NCBI GenBank assembly: GCA_019096195.1
Contig: JAGTXK010000187.1
Location: 558,001 to 622,000, forward strand
Direction: 5' to 3'
Origin: Boletus sp. NGJ
Taxonomy: Eukaryota > Basidiomycota > Agaricomycetes > Boletales > Boletaceae
Length of the DNA stretch: 64,000 nt
The translations under genes and the position numbers were made by a program. Of this stretch, positions 43,915 to 55,868 are shown one piece after another. Within the stretch, counting starts at the first letter, position 1. Every line of letters starts with the position of its first letter. The notes beneath the pieces were generated by a model. That model saw only the letters and a list, made by a program, of their open reading frames with translations, searched no databases and had not been told where the DNA came from.

Positions 43915-44652
43915 CTCACGCGACGACAAGACCGAGCACGAGGGCGGCAGCCATGCTCATGCCGACGGGAATGTAGTTGGCATAGGCAGCCCCGGTCTTG
44001 CTTGTCGAAGTCGACGACGCCGAGGCGCCAGAGCTGGTCGCGGTACCAGACGCTGACGAGGCAGGATAGGGAGAACCGGCTGCTTTGATTTCAAACTGGG
44101 TCGAAGCGTAGACCTACACGACATACATCCATTCAGTATGTTGTGATTCCGAAAACGAGTTGAAAAAAAGGGGATGGAGGAAAGAAGACAAGACAGGAAA
44201 CACACCTGACTGCTGTTCACAATGTTGGCAAACGAAAGGGTGTAGGTGCTCGAGGCAGGCTGGGTCGACTGCTGTGGGTTGACTGTGAAAGGAGCAATCG
44301 TAGTTGGGGACGTCGGCGATCAAGGCGAGAGGGGCAACCAAGATGGTAGTGTCCGAGTTGGACAGGCTGGTTCATTGTCCGAGTCAGTCTGAAACATTCT
44401 GGAAACAAGGCATGGGGAGACTGACACGACGGTATACGCGGAGTAAGGGAGACGTGTTACAAGTCCAGGCAAGTGTGTTATCAGTGCCAGAGACTGACAG
44501 GGAAGTGAAAAAAAGAGTGTGAGATGATAGGGCGTAGAGCTGAGATTTCTGGACGTACCCCACCAAGAGGAAGGGCTGGGGTTGGTGATGGTGAGCTGCG
44601 CGGAAGCAACGGCGACAAAGGTAGCCACGGCGAGGATGCGGGGACTGAACAT
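43915..44652 (-). CDS. GPI-anchored, Ser/Thr-rich secreted protein with apparent frame breaks
   Basis: Begins MFSPRILAVATFVAVASA, a clear signal peptide, then QLTITNPSPSSWWG, typical of the basidiomycete Ser/Thr-rich GPI-anchored family. Later come TDNTLAWTCNTSP, DTTILVAPLALIADVPNYDCS, TVNPQQSTQPASSTYTLSFANIVNSSQ, VYASTQFEIKAAGS and a Ser/Ala-rich tail ending in a hydrophobic GPI-addition segment SMAAALVLGLVVA. Two adjacent joins do not stay in frame: one at TCTCCCTTAC (about 44449) between NTSP and YSAYT, and one at CTCCTTTCAC (about 44289) between YDCSF and TVNP; each would be repaired by one fewer T. Either these are assembly errors or the gene is a recent pseudogene. Wall protein of unknown role. 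Confidence 0.6.
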
Positions 44653-44989
44653 GGCGATGAACGACGAGGGAGAAGGAGTGCAAAGAGAGTGGTGCGAGAA
44701 CGAACGACGGATTAAAAGCGTGCTGGTGTAAAAACTAGCAACCAAAAATACAAAACCGTCCTGTCTCCAACTGGACCCGATCAGCGAATTCAATCTCCGC
44801 TGTATACAGTCGCGTTTACAACAAGTCCATCACCCTAAAGATTCCAAGAATTCTCATATAGGATGGACTACTGTGGATTAATCGTGCCGTGCTACATATG
44901 CTAATAAAAACGATCAACGCGACAGCCTCTTGTCAAAAAGAAAAAAGAAAACACTGCGGCAACGCGATGGTACGAGTCTGCAACTTGTC
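44653..44989. other. Intergenic region
   Basis: About 340 nt between the start of the GPI protein gene and the stop of the RRM gene, both on the minus strand. Promoter of the GPI protein; nothing else recognised. Confidence 0.45.
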
Positions 44990-47900
44990 TCACTTGTTGG
45001 TTACTCTCGCCTTCAGTTTTCTCTCTGCCACATCCTCATTCTCCATCGTCATCACTTCAAAGGCATCTTGACTTCCCGCAAACGAGCCAAAGAATGGCGT
45101 GGCTGGACTCAATGTTGACGGTGTACGGGATGAGTAGGTGAGCGCTGGGGAAATGACGGCAGGAGACTTCGGTCCTTCCCTGATTGTCGAATGCTGCTCG
45201 CCAAGTGGAGGAGATCTCTTGGTGTAGGTGTGGGACGCAGGTAAGGAACGGAAGCGTGAGCCCTTGTCTTCCTCAGGGCAGCTTCGCGCTTCGCCATGCG
45301 AATACATATAGGTATGTTGGAGTTCGATATTCTTTTCACAGGGGATAGTGCTAGTATTGCTATTGTTATCGTTGTTACTGCTGATATTGTTCGGGCCTGT
45401 AGATGCATGTAGCAAAGAGGAATGGGAGTTGCTTTCGCCCGACGGAATAGACTGGTGATTGTTAAAAGAGGAAGGACAAGGGATCTGCTTGGACCTGGTT
45501 GATCGCTCTGCACGTTGGTGATGGCCTTTTGGTCGCTTCCCAGGCTCTTCATAATCTGGTGGCGGCGGAACGATGCTGACGGCACGACTAGGTGGACGCA
45601 CAAATATGGTACTAGTCGCAGCGGGTACGTTAGGAGGACAGCTATCAACTGGTCCTTGAAACTCGCGAGAAGTCGGCGCGAAGCTACGGGGCGGGTGACC
45701 CATGGCGTGAAAGTCGTCCTCCGATATCAAAGGCAGAGTATCCTGAGAAAACATTTGCTTTCCGGCAAGCCCTGATCCCTGGAGTGGTCCGTGAGACGCA
45801 TGATCAAAACTTCGGACGTCCGCATTGAGCTTTCTCAACGAAGATATCGGTTCGAATATTGACGAAGATTGTGATATTTGTGCCTGTAATTGGAGACGTT
45901 GCGCGTGCGCTCCGAGAATGAGCTCCTCGGCGGGGGTAAAGCCGTTGCGTGCTTGAGCATGACCTCGAGGCAGCGTAATGGGAACTGGGTTGGGCGACAG
46001 GAGTGCACCACTTGAGAGCCGAAGCTGTGCCTGCTGCGCCATGAGGTACTCGTTGTCGATGGCTAAGTTTCGCATCGTGCTGTCCAACGATCCATCGTCG
46101 TAGCCCATGTTCTGTATTGATCGCAGTAGAGTGTCCATCTCCGAGGTGATCGGGAGATCTGACGTAGATAGCAATGGCGACTTTCTGTACGTATAACACA
46201 GCTTGGAAGGTAACGAACGAGACGTAGGAAGCAATGCGGAGTCGAAGCTAGGGTTAAAGGAAGCCTGATTGTCCAAGCGCGAGTTGGCGAAGCGTTGAGG
46301 TTTACCCCGCGTAACGTCGCAGACATTTGTTTGAAGCTCTTGGCCACGGAGGTTGAGCAGGGCAGCCCGTGCGATAGTTAGCCGCGAAGGTGATTGGTCA
46401 CCATTCTTCAACGTCCTTTCAGTACGCTATAAATAGCTCCACCGTGAGTAAGAGTTGCCTTAGGGAAACGCAAAACACAAACTCTGAGTTCTCGTTGCTC
46501 AGCACTATCCGCAAAGCGTACAGAGATTCTGCAACCAGGATCATTCCATCCGCGTACCATTCTTCCATGTAAACGTTCGATGGTTTCCTCCGCTGCAGTA
46601 CGGGTCTCGAGACTTTGACGTACGATTAGGTATCGACTGAAGGCAAGAAATATTTGGACGTACCGGACGAAGGCAATTATTCGAGGTGGATTACTCAGTT
46701 TAGTCTTAAAGAAGCGGCTACTTTTGATCTTGTAGGGTAGCATCAAATCAGCAAGACTCTGCACAGCCGCGTGTTATTATTAATAATTTTGTCAGTTTCT
46801 GTGGTACTATGAAACGGTACCTTCTCGTCTATGGACAACGGGAGGCTTGTGGTAGATTTAGTAATTGTGGCACGACAAAAGCAGAATGACTTGCCCTTCG
46901 ATGTAAAGATTAGTCGATGCAGTATCCCTGAGTTTCTCCATGCGCGACTTGAATGTACTCTCGTCCTGTTCGGTCGACTGGGCAGCATTGTGCTGAGCGT
47001 ATTCCGTGCCAGGTATCCGATGCACTTGCTACGATGAACGTTAAAAAGACTACCTGGAGTCGAAATCTCACCCACCTTGGAAAACGAGGGATGAAGGTTA
47101 CGATATTTTCGAAGTCCATCGATACACCTTTCAGCAGAGTCCACATCACTGAATCTACGGAGATGTGTGGATACCCGAGTGAGTCACCAACCATGCAAAA
47201 TTTCAAGACGGTCTCACAGGACGAATCCATAACCACTAGAACAGAGAGAAAAGATCAGTCCCACCATCAGCAACGACAAAGACCAGAAAGACCAACGTAG
47301 GTTTCTCGCTCACGTGCCGAGTGAATGTCCGAACGCTTTTGATATCACCGAAAGGTCGAGCGAGAGCGAAGAGGTCTTGTTCGGAGCAATGAGGAGGGAG
47401 GCCATTGATGTAGACATTTGGCGCCAATTGAGAAGTCGTGGAAATCGATTCGGTCGAGGATGCTGTAGCGGATGTGCAATGAGAATCTGCAGAATCCGGG
47501 AAAAGGTGGTCATATGTGGTCGCGGAGCTGGAGGCACCTGGAAAACTAAAAGAAGCTTGTACGAGGGAGAAATGTCATCGAAGCCGTCGCTAGTAGAGCT
47601 AAGCGACTTACGTGTGATGGACTGTCGAGATTTCGTGGACAGAGAAGCTGGGTCTACAATACCGGAATCGAGCGGTTGAGACGAGACTTTGACAGAGTGG
47701 TCGCGCTGCAATGAAGCTGCGGGCTCTGGAAGTATAAGACAACAAGGATTACTATTGATTGGGATGGAACTTGTAGACAGATTTTGCGAAGGGGAATTAG
47801 GCTGGACTTTTGACTGGATCGCAGACATGGATGTACTGGTACTGACGGCGCTGTGGCGAGAGGATGAGGCGGGTGTAGGTGGCGCGGGAGGCTGGCTAGA

Positions 47901-48047
47901 TGAGGACGGTGAGTCGGGTTGTGGTCGTGTGGCGTGCTCTGCAGAGTTGACTGTGCAGGTGTGTAGGGGGAGTTTATTGGAGCGGGTATGAGGTTCGTCT
48001 AAAGTCGTTACGGGAGTTTGCAGCGGCGAGGAAGGGGAAGGGCGCAT
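44990..48047 (-). CDS. Tandem-RRM RNA-binding protein (RBMS/MSSP-like)
   Basis: 864-aa protein from nine exons, all joins in frame: 48047-47612, 47537-47297, 47235-47218, 47154-47076, 47028-46895, 46845-46821, 46758-46664, 46612-46483, 46426-44990. After a Ser/Pro-rich N-terminus, RRM1 is NVYINGLPPHCSEQDLFALARPFGDIKS ... GYGFVLFSDVDSAERCIDGLR and RRM2 is TNLYIEGLPLSIDEKSLADLMLPYKIKSSRF ... RIIAFVRLETRTAAEETIERLHGR. The C-terminus is long, low-complexity and probably disordered. The layout resembles RBMS/MSSP-type proteins; targets are unknown. One exon is 18 nt (47218-47235) and another 25 nt; the intron 46846-46894 uses a GC donor (GGGCAAGT). Confidence 0.85.
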
Positions 48048-49176
48048 GGCGGTGAATCGGGGATGCTTGAGTGGGAGAGAGGAAAGCCAAAAAAGCTTGA
48101 ATCAGCGGACTTGATGTTGTAACAATGATGAGGGGCGGATGTAGGCGGATGTGGGGGGGAAGAAAAAGAGGGTGGGGGGGGGGAAGGGATGCAGACGAAA
48201 AGATGGGATTCTTTATATCCTTTGGAGAGCGATGACGCACGGGCCCACTCTGTGGACGGAAAGAAGGGAACCTCAAAAAGATGGCCGGAGGCATCCTCGA
48301 AGGATGCCTCCGCTAGCCTCGTGTCACGTCTTGCTCGAAAAAGGAGAGTCGCTGCCCAAATTAAGCAGGTCTTCAAGTTCATTTCGAACCCCGAATCCAA
48401 ATCAGGAAGTTGCCATCCTGCGCGGATGATCGCTGCAATGAGCATGTCAGTGGCTTTGTCCGAATCGCTCGGAGAAAAAGTTATCTACCAAGCTCGCGTT
48501 AGTGGAGCTGGCGTACTCATTGTGGGTGCGGCGTAGTCTAGGCGCGGAGTTTGAAACGGTTTCAAAAGTCCGCCCGGTGTTTCGGCGTTGATATTCACAC
48601 GCGTCATTTTCTTATGTTCGAGGAGGCTTTGCAGAGTATTCTCGTACGGCGACATGCACACAATTCGCTACCGTGGATAACATCCCCGACACCAGTGCTA
48701 TCGCTGGTGATATCTGCAATATGAAGTTCAGATCACATCGTTAAGCCACAATGATTAATTGCCAGTGTGTCAGCTTGATGCATGGGCGTTGTTGACAGGC
48801 TCGACCTGCAAAGCGGTACGGTTGTCGAATTAGCGGAGATCCAATGCTTCAGGTGTGACCGAGCGTGACAAGGCTACCCATGGCACTCCCTGCAGCAGCA
48901 GCCCGCTGCGGGTTGACACCGTAGGATTTTTAGAGTACCTAAATCTCACACCTGCCCGTGTACAAAGCAGGAAGATAGGTGAGGTGTCGGTGATGCTACA
49001 AACCGAATACTGAATCCCTTGTCTAGTACCAGTGATAGCAACAGTTCTGATACGCAGCCGCATCAAACAGATGGCACGGCATAATCGATCAGTTTATTTC
49101 CGCGGCCTATAAGTTCCCCTTGCACTACCGCACAATTTCCCCTTGCTTGACCTACAATTTGAGTGTCGATGTCTTG
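48048..49176. other. Upstream region of the RRM gene with G-rich tract and palindrome
   Basis: About 1.1 kb without a gene that I can support. On the plus strand 48150-48190 is an almost pure purine tract with several long G runs. A 25-nt hairpin with 11-bp perfect arms lies at 48287-48311 (arms GGAGGCATCCT/AGGATGCCTCC). These sit just upstream of the minus-strand RRM gene, hence in its promoter or 5' leader. Confidence 0.5.
48287..48311. promoter_or_regulatory. Perfect 11-bp-arm hairpin upstream of the RRM gene
   Basis: GGAGGCATCCT, 3-nt loop CGA, AGGATGCCTCC. It is 240 nt upstream of the RRM start, so it could be a protein-binding palindrome in the promoter or a structured 5' leader. Function is inference only. 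Confidence 0.4.
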
Positions 49177-50854
49177 ATGTCTGCTCAACCGTGAGTAGCC
49201 ATGAATTCGTTTGCAAAGACACTGCACACATTCCCTCCTTTTCTTTACAGGGAGATCACCCAAGTGGGCGACCTCGTAGCTTTCAGTGCGTATTCACCCT
49301 CAAATCATATTTCTCCCATGACATTTCTTCGTAGTTATCCTCTTCTATGATCAACTACTCACATTTCCTGCGGAAGTGCGCCACTTTTGGCGACGACCGT
49401 GTTTCAACTTGGGTTTTGTGCTTTTCCTTATCACCCGCTATTCTGCTCTATCTGTTCATATTCTCAACGTGGTACAAGTATTTACGAAAAAAAGGTCTGC
49501 TGACAATCCAGTACGTTGGATCACTATGCTTTCTTGTTTCGTTCACCACACTCCATTTAGAAGTGAGTAACCTTATTGTCTGGCAAAGCGAAAGAAAACA
49601 ATGGCTGCTTCAGTTGTTATCCCGTGCAAATTATTGTGGGGGTCGGGCTCTTGATCATCCAGCTATTCTGCGCAGGTAAGCCAATGTATTGTCACCTTGG
49701 ACCATATCGGGGACCCCAGAATCGTATAGCCATCATGGCAATGCGTGTTTACGCACTCTATGGAAAAAGTCGTCTCGTATTGGCCTTCGTGTGCATGGTC
49801 GCAGTGGCGGTTCTCGTCTTTAGCATCGTACGTCTGTTCCCCCAGGGGACATGATTGACTCTTAATATATGACACCTGACGCCAGTGGGCCCTCTTCCTT
49901 GCTCCCCGCGGAATGAGCGAAGACACAAATATTGCACGCTGCGTTGACCAAATTACCTCGACCATGTGAGTTTTACCCAGACTTCACTACCATCCCATGC
50001 ACAAGCAGTATCTTCATTCTCTCTACAGGTCCCTACGTAGGTGTTCCACTCATGTGTTGTCAAGAAGTCACATGTTTTCATGGGAGCAGAGCTGGCCATC
50101 GCGTGGGGCGGTCAAATGGTATATGATACCGTTATTTTCCTCCTGACTGTGCGGAAGTCGTATTGTATTGGCAGAGTAGGTGACCGTTCGCTCGTAGATA
50201 TCTTGCTGCGTGACGGTCAGTATTTCATCATCTATTTTGGTTTAACCCATTCTGATGCATCCTTTGCACAGGTTCGACATACTTTGCGTGCGAAGACCCC
50301 ATTTTCGTGCTTTCCGAGAACCTCATCGTTGTGGACAGAATCATATCTTGCGCGAACGCTGCAAATATAATCATCCTGTTGGTGAGATGGCCGCGTTCTC
50401 AAAGCTTATTGGACGGAATCTGAAACATTCGCTACCCAGTTAGCGACCGTGAGTGATCAATTAAAGTTGATACTGCTTTGCGCGGTGTCCTTACCAACCA
50501 GTAACGTATGACTGAAAAACATCCGTTCTAGCCTCCTTACAAGGCAGTCACCGGCATTTTTACGAATTCGTAAGTACATCCGCATCGCCATATTGACGGG
50601 AGAAATGTCGACAACTTAATTATGCGGTGCTTGTCTCTCCCCCACACAGTTTGACCGTGATCATGGTGTTGCGATTGATGCTCAACGTGCAGGAACCCGC
50701 TCGTCGGAGATCGGAAGGAAACAACGAGTTAACGACCATCATCTTACTTGACGATTTTTACTCCAACGATTCAGGTCCCAGATCTACTTGCCAAGGGTGT
50801 CAGATGACGTTGCGAAGAGGAGATGGGGATGGCGGCGAGGGGGTGAGCGCTTGA
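49177..50854 (+). CDS. DUF6533-like multi-pass membrane protein
   Basis: Multi-exon gene starting MSAQP with the next exon EITQVGDLVAF, then VILFYDQLLTFPAEVRHFWRRP, the YDxLLTFxxEV-xxxW signature that I associate with the basidiomycete DUF6533 family, and FNLGFVLFLITRYSALSVHIL. Further transmembrane-like stretches are IIVGVGLLIIQLFCA, IAIMAMRVYALYGKSRLVLAFVCMVAVAVLVFSI and a late segment LTVIMVLRLMLNVQE before a polar tail ending RRGDGDGGEGVSA. The family probably has seven transmembrane helices and is expanded in mushrooms; no function is established. Exon boundaries in the middle (49970-50450) are not fully resolved. Confidence 0.65.
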
Positions 50855-51284
50855 GCTTGCGCTGGTCATGATGTGTATCCCGGAACTGCTTCCCTTGAAA
50901 TGATCAGTATGGGTGACTGGTCTCTACGTGTAGCTGCCCTCATCACGCAATATCAATCCGTCTCGGTGGCGCACGTCCAAAGAAGGAGCGTTGCTGTGTG
51001 AGTGGCAACTGTACCTAACCCGAGATACTTATCAGTTACATATCGAATCAAATATCGGTGCCAACAAGTGATGATGGGGAGCTGGGCGAATGAATATTGC
51101 CGAGTGGCTTTGCCTCGAGAATGGCGATTGGTAATCTTCGGTCTCTGTTGTCCGAGATAAGGATAAGCACTTACAGGGCACGGATCAGAGCCATTCCGTT
51201 CCTGTACCGAGAGCAGTAACGCATAACATTATTGACATACATACGACAACCAACACACACGAAAAGAAAACAAGCGGAAAATAA
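50855..51284. other. Convergent intergenic region
   Basis: About 430 nt between the DUF6533-like gene and the minus-strand acidic protein gene. No gene recognised. Confidence 0.45.
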
Positions 51285-52181
51285 TCACGACATGTCCATC
51301 TCACTTGCCTGATACACCTCCTTTGGTTGAGACTGACGTGGCAGGTCAGGGAATATGTCATCGGTGTCACTTAGTGCAGTTAAGTCGTCGGTAGCAAGCT
51401 CTAAATCTGCAAAGTCCGTGATTGCCGCATGTCGCTCAGCATATTCAAAAAGTTCTTCCTCCTCCAAGTCGTCAGGCGTTGGCTCCGTACTGCTCGATTT
51501 TTGTTCTGGAAACGCGGTCAAGTGGGCGACAGAAGGCATCCCTGATCAAACTTGCCTTGCAGTTCGCTCTCCCACGCGCTGGCATCCTCCAAGTCCGGAT
51601 CGAACGAAGAGCCGACTTCGAGGGCGTAAGACACACGATACGAATGCTTCTTCTTATGATTTGTGCTTTGCATGATTCTCCGAAAAAGCTGGGTTCCGTC
51701 CATCCACTATCAGCGGAACGGACAGGGACGCCGACACACGGCAGCGCACCTCATCTTGCATGATGACATCGTCCGACTCTTCTTCGTCGTCACCATCCAT
51801 AAAGATATCAAAAGACTTGTCACTGCTTCTCCGCGAGTTGATGACCTGCTCGCGCAGCTTCTGTGCATGTTGTTTACACCGGGCTTGGAAACGTTCTCTG
51901 AGGAATAATTTTTGGGGATCTTCTGACGTTTGGCTTCCGGCGCGGAAGAGGAGTTGTGCAGAGGCAGGGGCGACAAGTGAACGGTACGATGCGGACATCA
52001 TTGGTTTGTACTGTGCGCGCCGTCGTTCCTGTGCTTGGTGTGTTGGAGACGAGAAACTCGGCGACGCGAGTGGGGAGGAGTTTACGGGTTGATGACTCCG
52101 CGCCGAATAGTACGATGAGCGACTGGGCGTGGAGCATGCGAGAGAGAAGGGACTAGATGAATGTGGGCTGGAGAGTAGCAT
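51285..52181 (-). CDS. Unrecognised acidic protein with serine-rich N-terminus
   Basis: 267-aa protein, exons 52181-51750, 51706-51556 and 51505-51285. The ATG at 52181 gives MLLSSPHSSSPFS; the frame extends upstream only from GTG. Serine-rich, probably disordered N-terminus, a basic middle (LFLRERFQARCKQHAQKLREQVINSRRSS), then acidic DIFMDGDDEEESDDVIMQDE, LFRRIMQSTNHKKKHSYRVSYALEVGSSFDPDLEDASAW and a Glu/Asp-rich C-terminus DDLEEEELFEYAERHAAI. No family recognised; it looks conserved and translated because all joins keep frame. The second intron, 51506-51555, is GC-AG with the consensus donor AAG/GCAAGT; the first is only 43 nt. Confidence 0.75.
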
Positions 52182-53834
52182 TTGTTGATATCGATGCGTT
52201 TGGGCCACAGCGAGCTAGTACAGCACTAATAGAACGCGCTCGCGACAATCGTCGGGTGATTGTGGCGCGCGATTGTTGACGCTTGCTGACGTGTTCCGCT
52301 GCGCTCACGTGACTTGTCGGACGGGCCTTGTATCCTCCTCATCGTCATCGAGATACGACGTCGTCCCAATTCACGCGTCACGTACGACCTTTGTCATGGC
52401 CGCCTGTTTCAAACGTCAAGCAGCCCTTTTAATTAGAGCGCGGGATCCGACGTTTGCCAGCCCTAAGAATTGTTTTTGGCTATACAATATCATGCAATTT
52501 GTCGTTGAGTTCTGTGTTTGCGCTTATCATCTTCAGCACACGGAGTCACAGATCGTATCTTATCGTTATGCGGTCTCGTCACCACATTCATCTTAGGGCC
52601 CTCAGGGACTATCAACCAGCTTGAGCCGCTTTTTTACCGCTTGCCGTTCGGGTTTCAGACTTTTCTAAACGTTCTTTCCACACGATGCGGCTCGGCCGAA
52701 GAATTTATCCCACGTCGACGTCGTTGTGGGCAAGAAACTTCTCCGCACTTCTTCATCCACTCAGGCTTCGAAAGTTGAACTATACATCCTATTGGGCCAG
52801 TATTTTATGCCGCACTAATTTCGTCCTCGATCCGTGGTGTAAAGATATCTGTCCCGCAGGAAATCCGTTATTGGAGGAACCTCGAGCCGATCGAATATCA
52901 CACGGCATGACTGGTGGTAATGGGGGAATCGGCGTCATCTTGATTATCCCACTGAAAACATGTCAGTGGGAAACGACTGCTTTTCTTGAACTGCAGACCA
53001 GCCCGCATGTACGCAATGGTAACGTGTGTGCCATGGGGTCTGGCAGTGCTATAAGTTGAGAACGCACGAGCGGCCCCCTTCCCGTAGGAGCGCGCATGCC
53101 TGTACTGGCACTTTACGCAAGGAGGGACAGAAATAAATAGATAAACCCGGCTTCCAAGCGATTCGATAGGACTCAGAGTGGAATATCATTGATATAAATT
53201 GTTCACTCTGTAAACCGTCGATGGGGTGTTCGAAATCATCCCACGCTTACCATTATGATTTCTGCACTGGTGGCTTCATGGCCGGCAATCAATCGGAAGC
53301 CATCTCTGAGCTTAATTACCTGTTCGACGGCGCCCCCCAATTACAAAAGTTCCATCATTAGCTCGTGATCTCACTCGCTGAGGTTACACACTCTGAGCAA
53401 ACGCTCTTTGACAGCTTTGGGGATATGAGGGCCCACTTCACACCACACTGGGAAAGTTGGACTCTTATCAATTCGACACACCGATCGACTGATGTTCATT
53501 TAAAACGTCTCCGTTCTCTGATAACCCCCTTTCGGAATGCGGTGTATGTTTTTTTGGTCGTTTCGTGTGTGTTACCCGTCATTCCCACATCAGCATCCGA
53601 CGTCCAAGGTTTCTCAGAACGGACTGACCTAAAACAGCCCATGTACTTCGTTGCGCTAACCATTTGTTTCTCTCACGACCCTTGATGACACAGGGGCATA
53701 TAATACCACCTGAGGGGGTACTAACATATGTGTTTGCAGATGTTCGTGAAACTCAGAGTTTCGACTTAACTGGCAACCGTTGGCCATACATAAGGGTGCC
53801 ACTCCCGTTACCGTCATTGTTTGCATTTCCCCTC
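52182..53834. other. Gene-poor interval upstream of the amidase
   Basis: About 1.65 kb. Several plus-strand open frames of 80-125 codons (e.g. 52685-53059) show no known domain and no coherent splice pattern. I see no gene that can be supported. Confidence 0.4.
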
Positions 53835-55868
53835 ATGTTCTCTCCATCCCCTCATCGTCGAGACTGGTGAGGCCTTTCGAGAGATTGTCTATACGACCAT
53901 TCACTCATAACGTTCAGTGCTGCCAAGCAAGAAGAGCGTCGGCAACAACTGGATGCCCTTCCACGCTCCTTTTCGGAGAGTTGCACCGAAGAAGACAACA
54001 AAATTATCAATCTCTCATTGTGTGAACTTGTACAACACCACGAGGCTGGTACCCTGTCTACGTCGGCGATATTGCAAGCCTACGGCAAAAAAGTCGTGTC
54101 GGCTCAGAAAGCGACCAACTGCCTAGCTGCTGTCACATTACAAGGGTCCACGACCTCAAAGTCACCAGGATCCCCTGACGCGCACTGACCATAAATCAAG
54201 CGCCCACGAACCCACTCGCCTGTTGTCCGGTGTCCTCGTCAGCGTCAAGGACTGCATCGACATCGAGGGTTATGATACGACAATGGGTTATTCGTCGAGG
54301 GTAAATAAGCCCGCATCTTCATCCGCTGCCATCGTCCAGCTTTTGCAAGATGCCGGGGCGATTATGCATGTGAAAACAACGACACCTCCTGGACTCTTTG
54401 GCCTCGAGACTTCCTCGGACCTCTTTGGCCGCACAAGTAACCCATACAACGCCAAATTTGTGAGTGGGGCTTCGACGGGTGGCGGTGCCGCTCTTTTAGC
54501 CAGTCGAGGTAGCCTCATCGAGATCACTACCGATATTGGGGGAAGCGTCCGATGGCCGGCGCATTGCTGTGGTGTATATGGTATGCGCTCGTCCATTGGC
54601 AGGTTCCCGAGTTTGGGTACGTTTCCGCCACTGCCTGGTCAGGAATTTGTTGGTACATCGTGTTCGCCGATGGCAAGACGCTTGGATGACTTGCAAGAGT
54701 TCTGGAAACGGGTTATGTCTATGAACCCATGGAATTATGATCACACGGTCAGTGCGATAGTACCTGCCAAGGATATATCTGACACCCGATGCTGTGGCAG
54801 TGCACACCATTACCTTGGAGGCAAGTTGACCTCCACGACAAGAAATTACGATGGGGGGTCATATGGGAAGACGGTGCGTGTGGGTCCTTCATTACTGTCA
54901 GGTTATAAACATCTTTGGTAGGGTTCGTACCACCGACCCCAGCCTGCCGTCGAGCTTTGGAGTGGGTTTCGGATGCACTGACAAAACAAGGGCACGAGGT
55001 TGTCAATTTGTGAGTATTTCTGACTCATGCAATGCGTGAGGCATGTAACATGAAAACCTCGCCAGCAACCCACCATCCGTTATAGAGGGCTTCGGAATCG
55101 GCTTACAATTGTGTTTCTCTGATGCGGGTGAGTGTCGTCGTCCTGCCCTTTTCGCATAATTCTGATCCCATAAAGGGGCTGGGTATTTCGAACCCTTGCG
55201 CAGAGATGAAAAGTTGGACCCTGTTATGAGCGGTTCCAAGTCCCTCCTGCAGATGCCATTGTTCATCAAGAAGATAATCGCTACATTTACTCGCCACCTT
55301 ACGGGAGATGAAGTCTGGGCATCTTTGATTGAGAAGATGCACACCAAGACAGCGTCCGAAGAGCGGGCACTCGTCGTCGCTCGGGACGAATACCGACTGC
55401 GATGGAACGATGCCTGGGAGGCGGAGGGGCTTGACTTTGTCCTCACTGTGCCTCATCCCATGCCGGCTATACCGACAGGGACAGCGGAGAAAGTCACACT
55501 GATGTCCATTGCGTTGCCTATGATATGTAACATCGTGTGTATCGGCCCTTCGCTTCCGCCGTCTTGTATGACTGACCACGAGTGACACTCAGATCGACTA
55601 CGTTGCCGGGGTTCTTCCAGTGACTTATGTAAACAGAGAGTCGGACGCGCTACCCGAAGATTTCCAGCAGAGTCAGGAATACAAACGGATGGGCGTGCTT
55701 GCCAAGGGCGCGTACACTGTCTACGATGCAGCAGCGATGCATGGGTTGCCCGTGGGCGTACAGGTGATTGGGCGCCGATTTGAAGAAGAACGGGTTTTGC
55801 AAGCGATGAAGGTTGTCGAACACGCGCTCGAGGAATGTGGCAGGAGGTTTACGCCGAGGGAGTTTTGA
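53835..55868 (+). CDS. Amidase (amidase-signature family)
   Basis: Multi-exon serine amidase. The catalytic Ser-cisSer-Lys residues are in LVSVKDCIDIEGYDTTMGYSS (Lys), VSGASTGGGAALLASRGS and ITTDIGGSVRWPAH (the two Ser). Other conserved pieces are ASSSAAIVQLLQDAGAIMHVKTTTPPGLFGLETSSDLFGR, IGRFPSLGTFPPLPGQEFVGTSCSPMARRLDDLQ, FVPPTPACRRALEWV, IDYVAGVLPVTYVNRES and HGLPVGVQVIGRRFEEERVLQAMKVVEHAL at the end. Such enzymes hydrolyse amides (acetamide or fatty-acid amides). Exon 1 (MFSPSPHRRDC) is inferred. The region before the catalytic Lys (about 54120-54200), between TNCLAAVT and DPLTRTDHK, does not join in frame without a very short or unusual intron; this is either a frameshift or an exon that I failed to resolve. 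Confidence 0.75.

Noticed and set aside
48008-48445. Minus-strand 145-codon open frame upstream of the RRM gene
   Set aside because: Includes the purine/pyrimidine tract translated as Pro/Ser runs; overlaps the RRM start in another frame and shows no domain.
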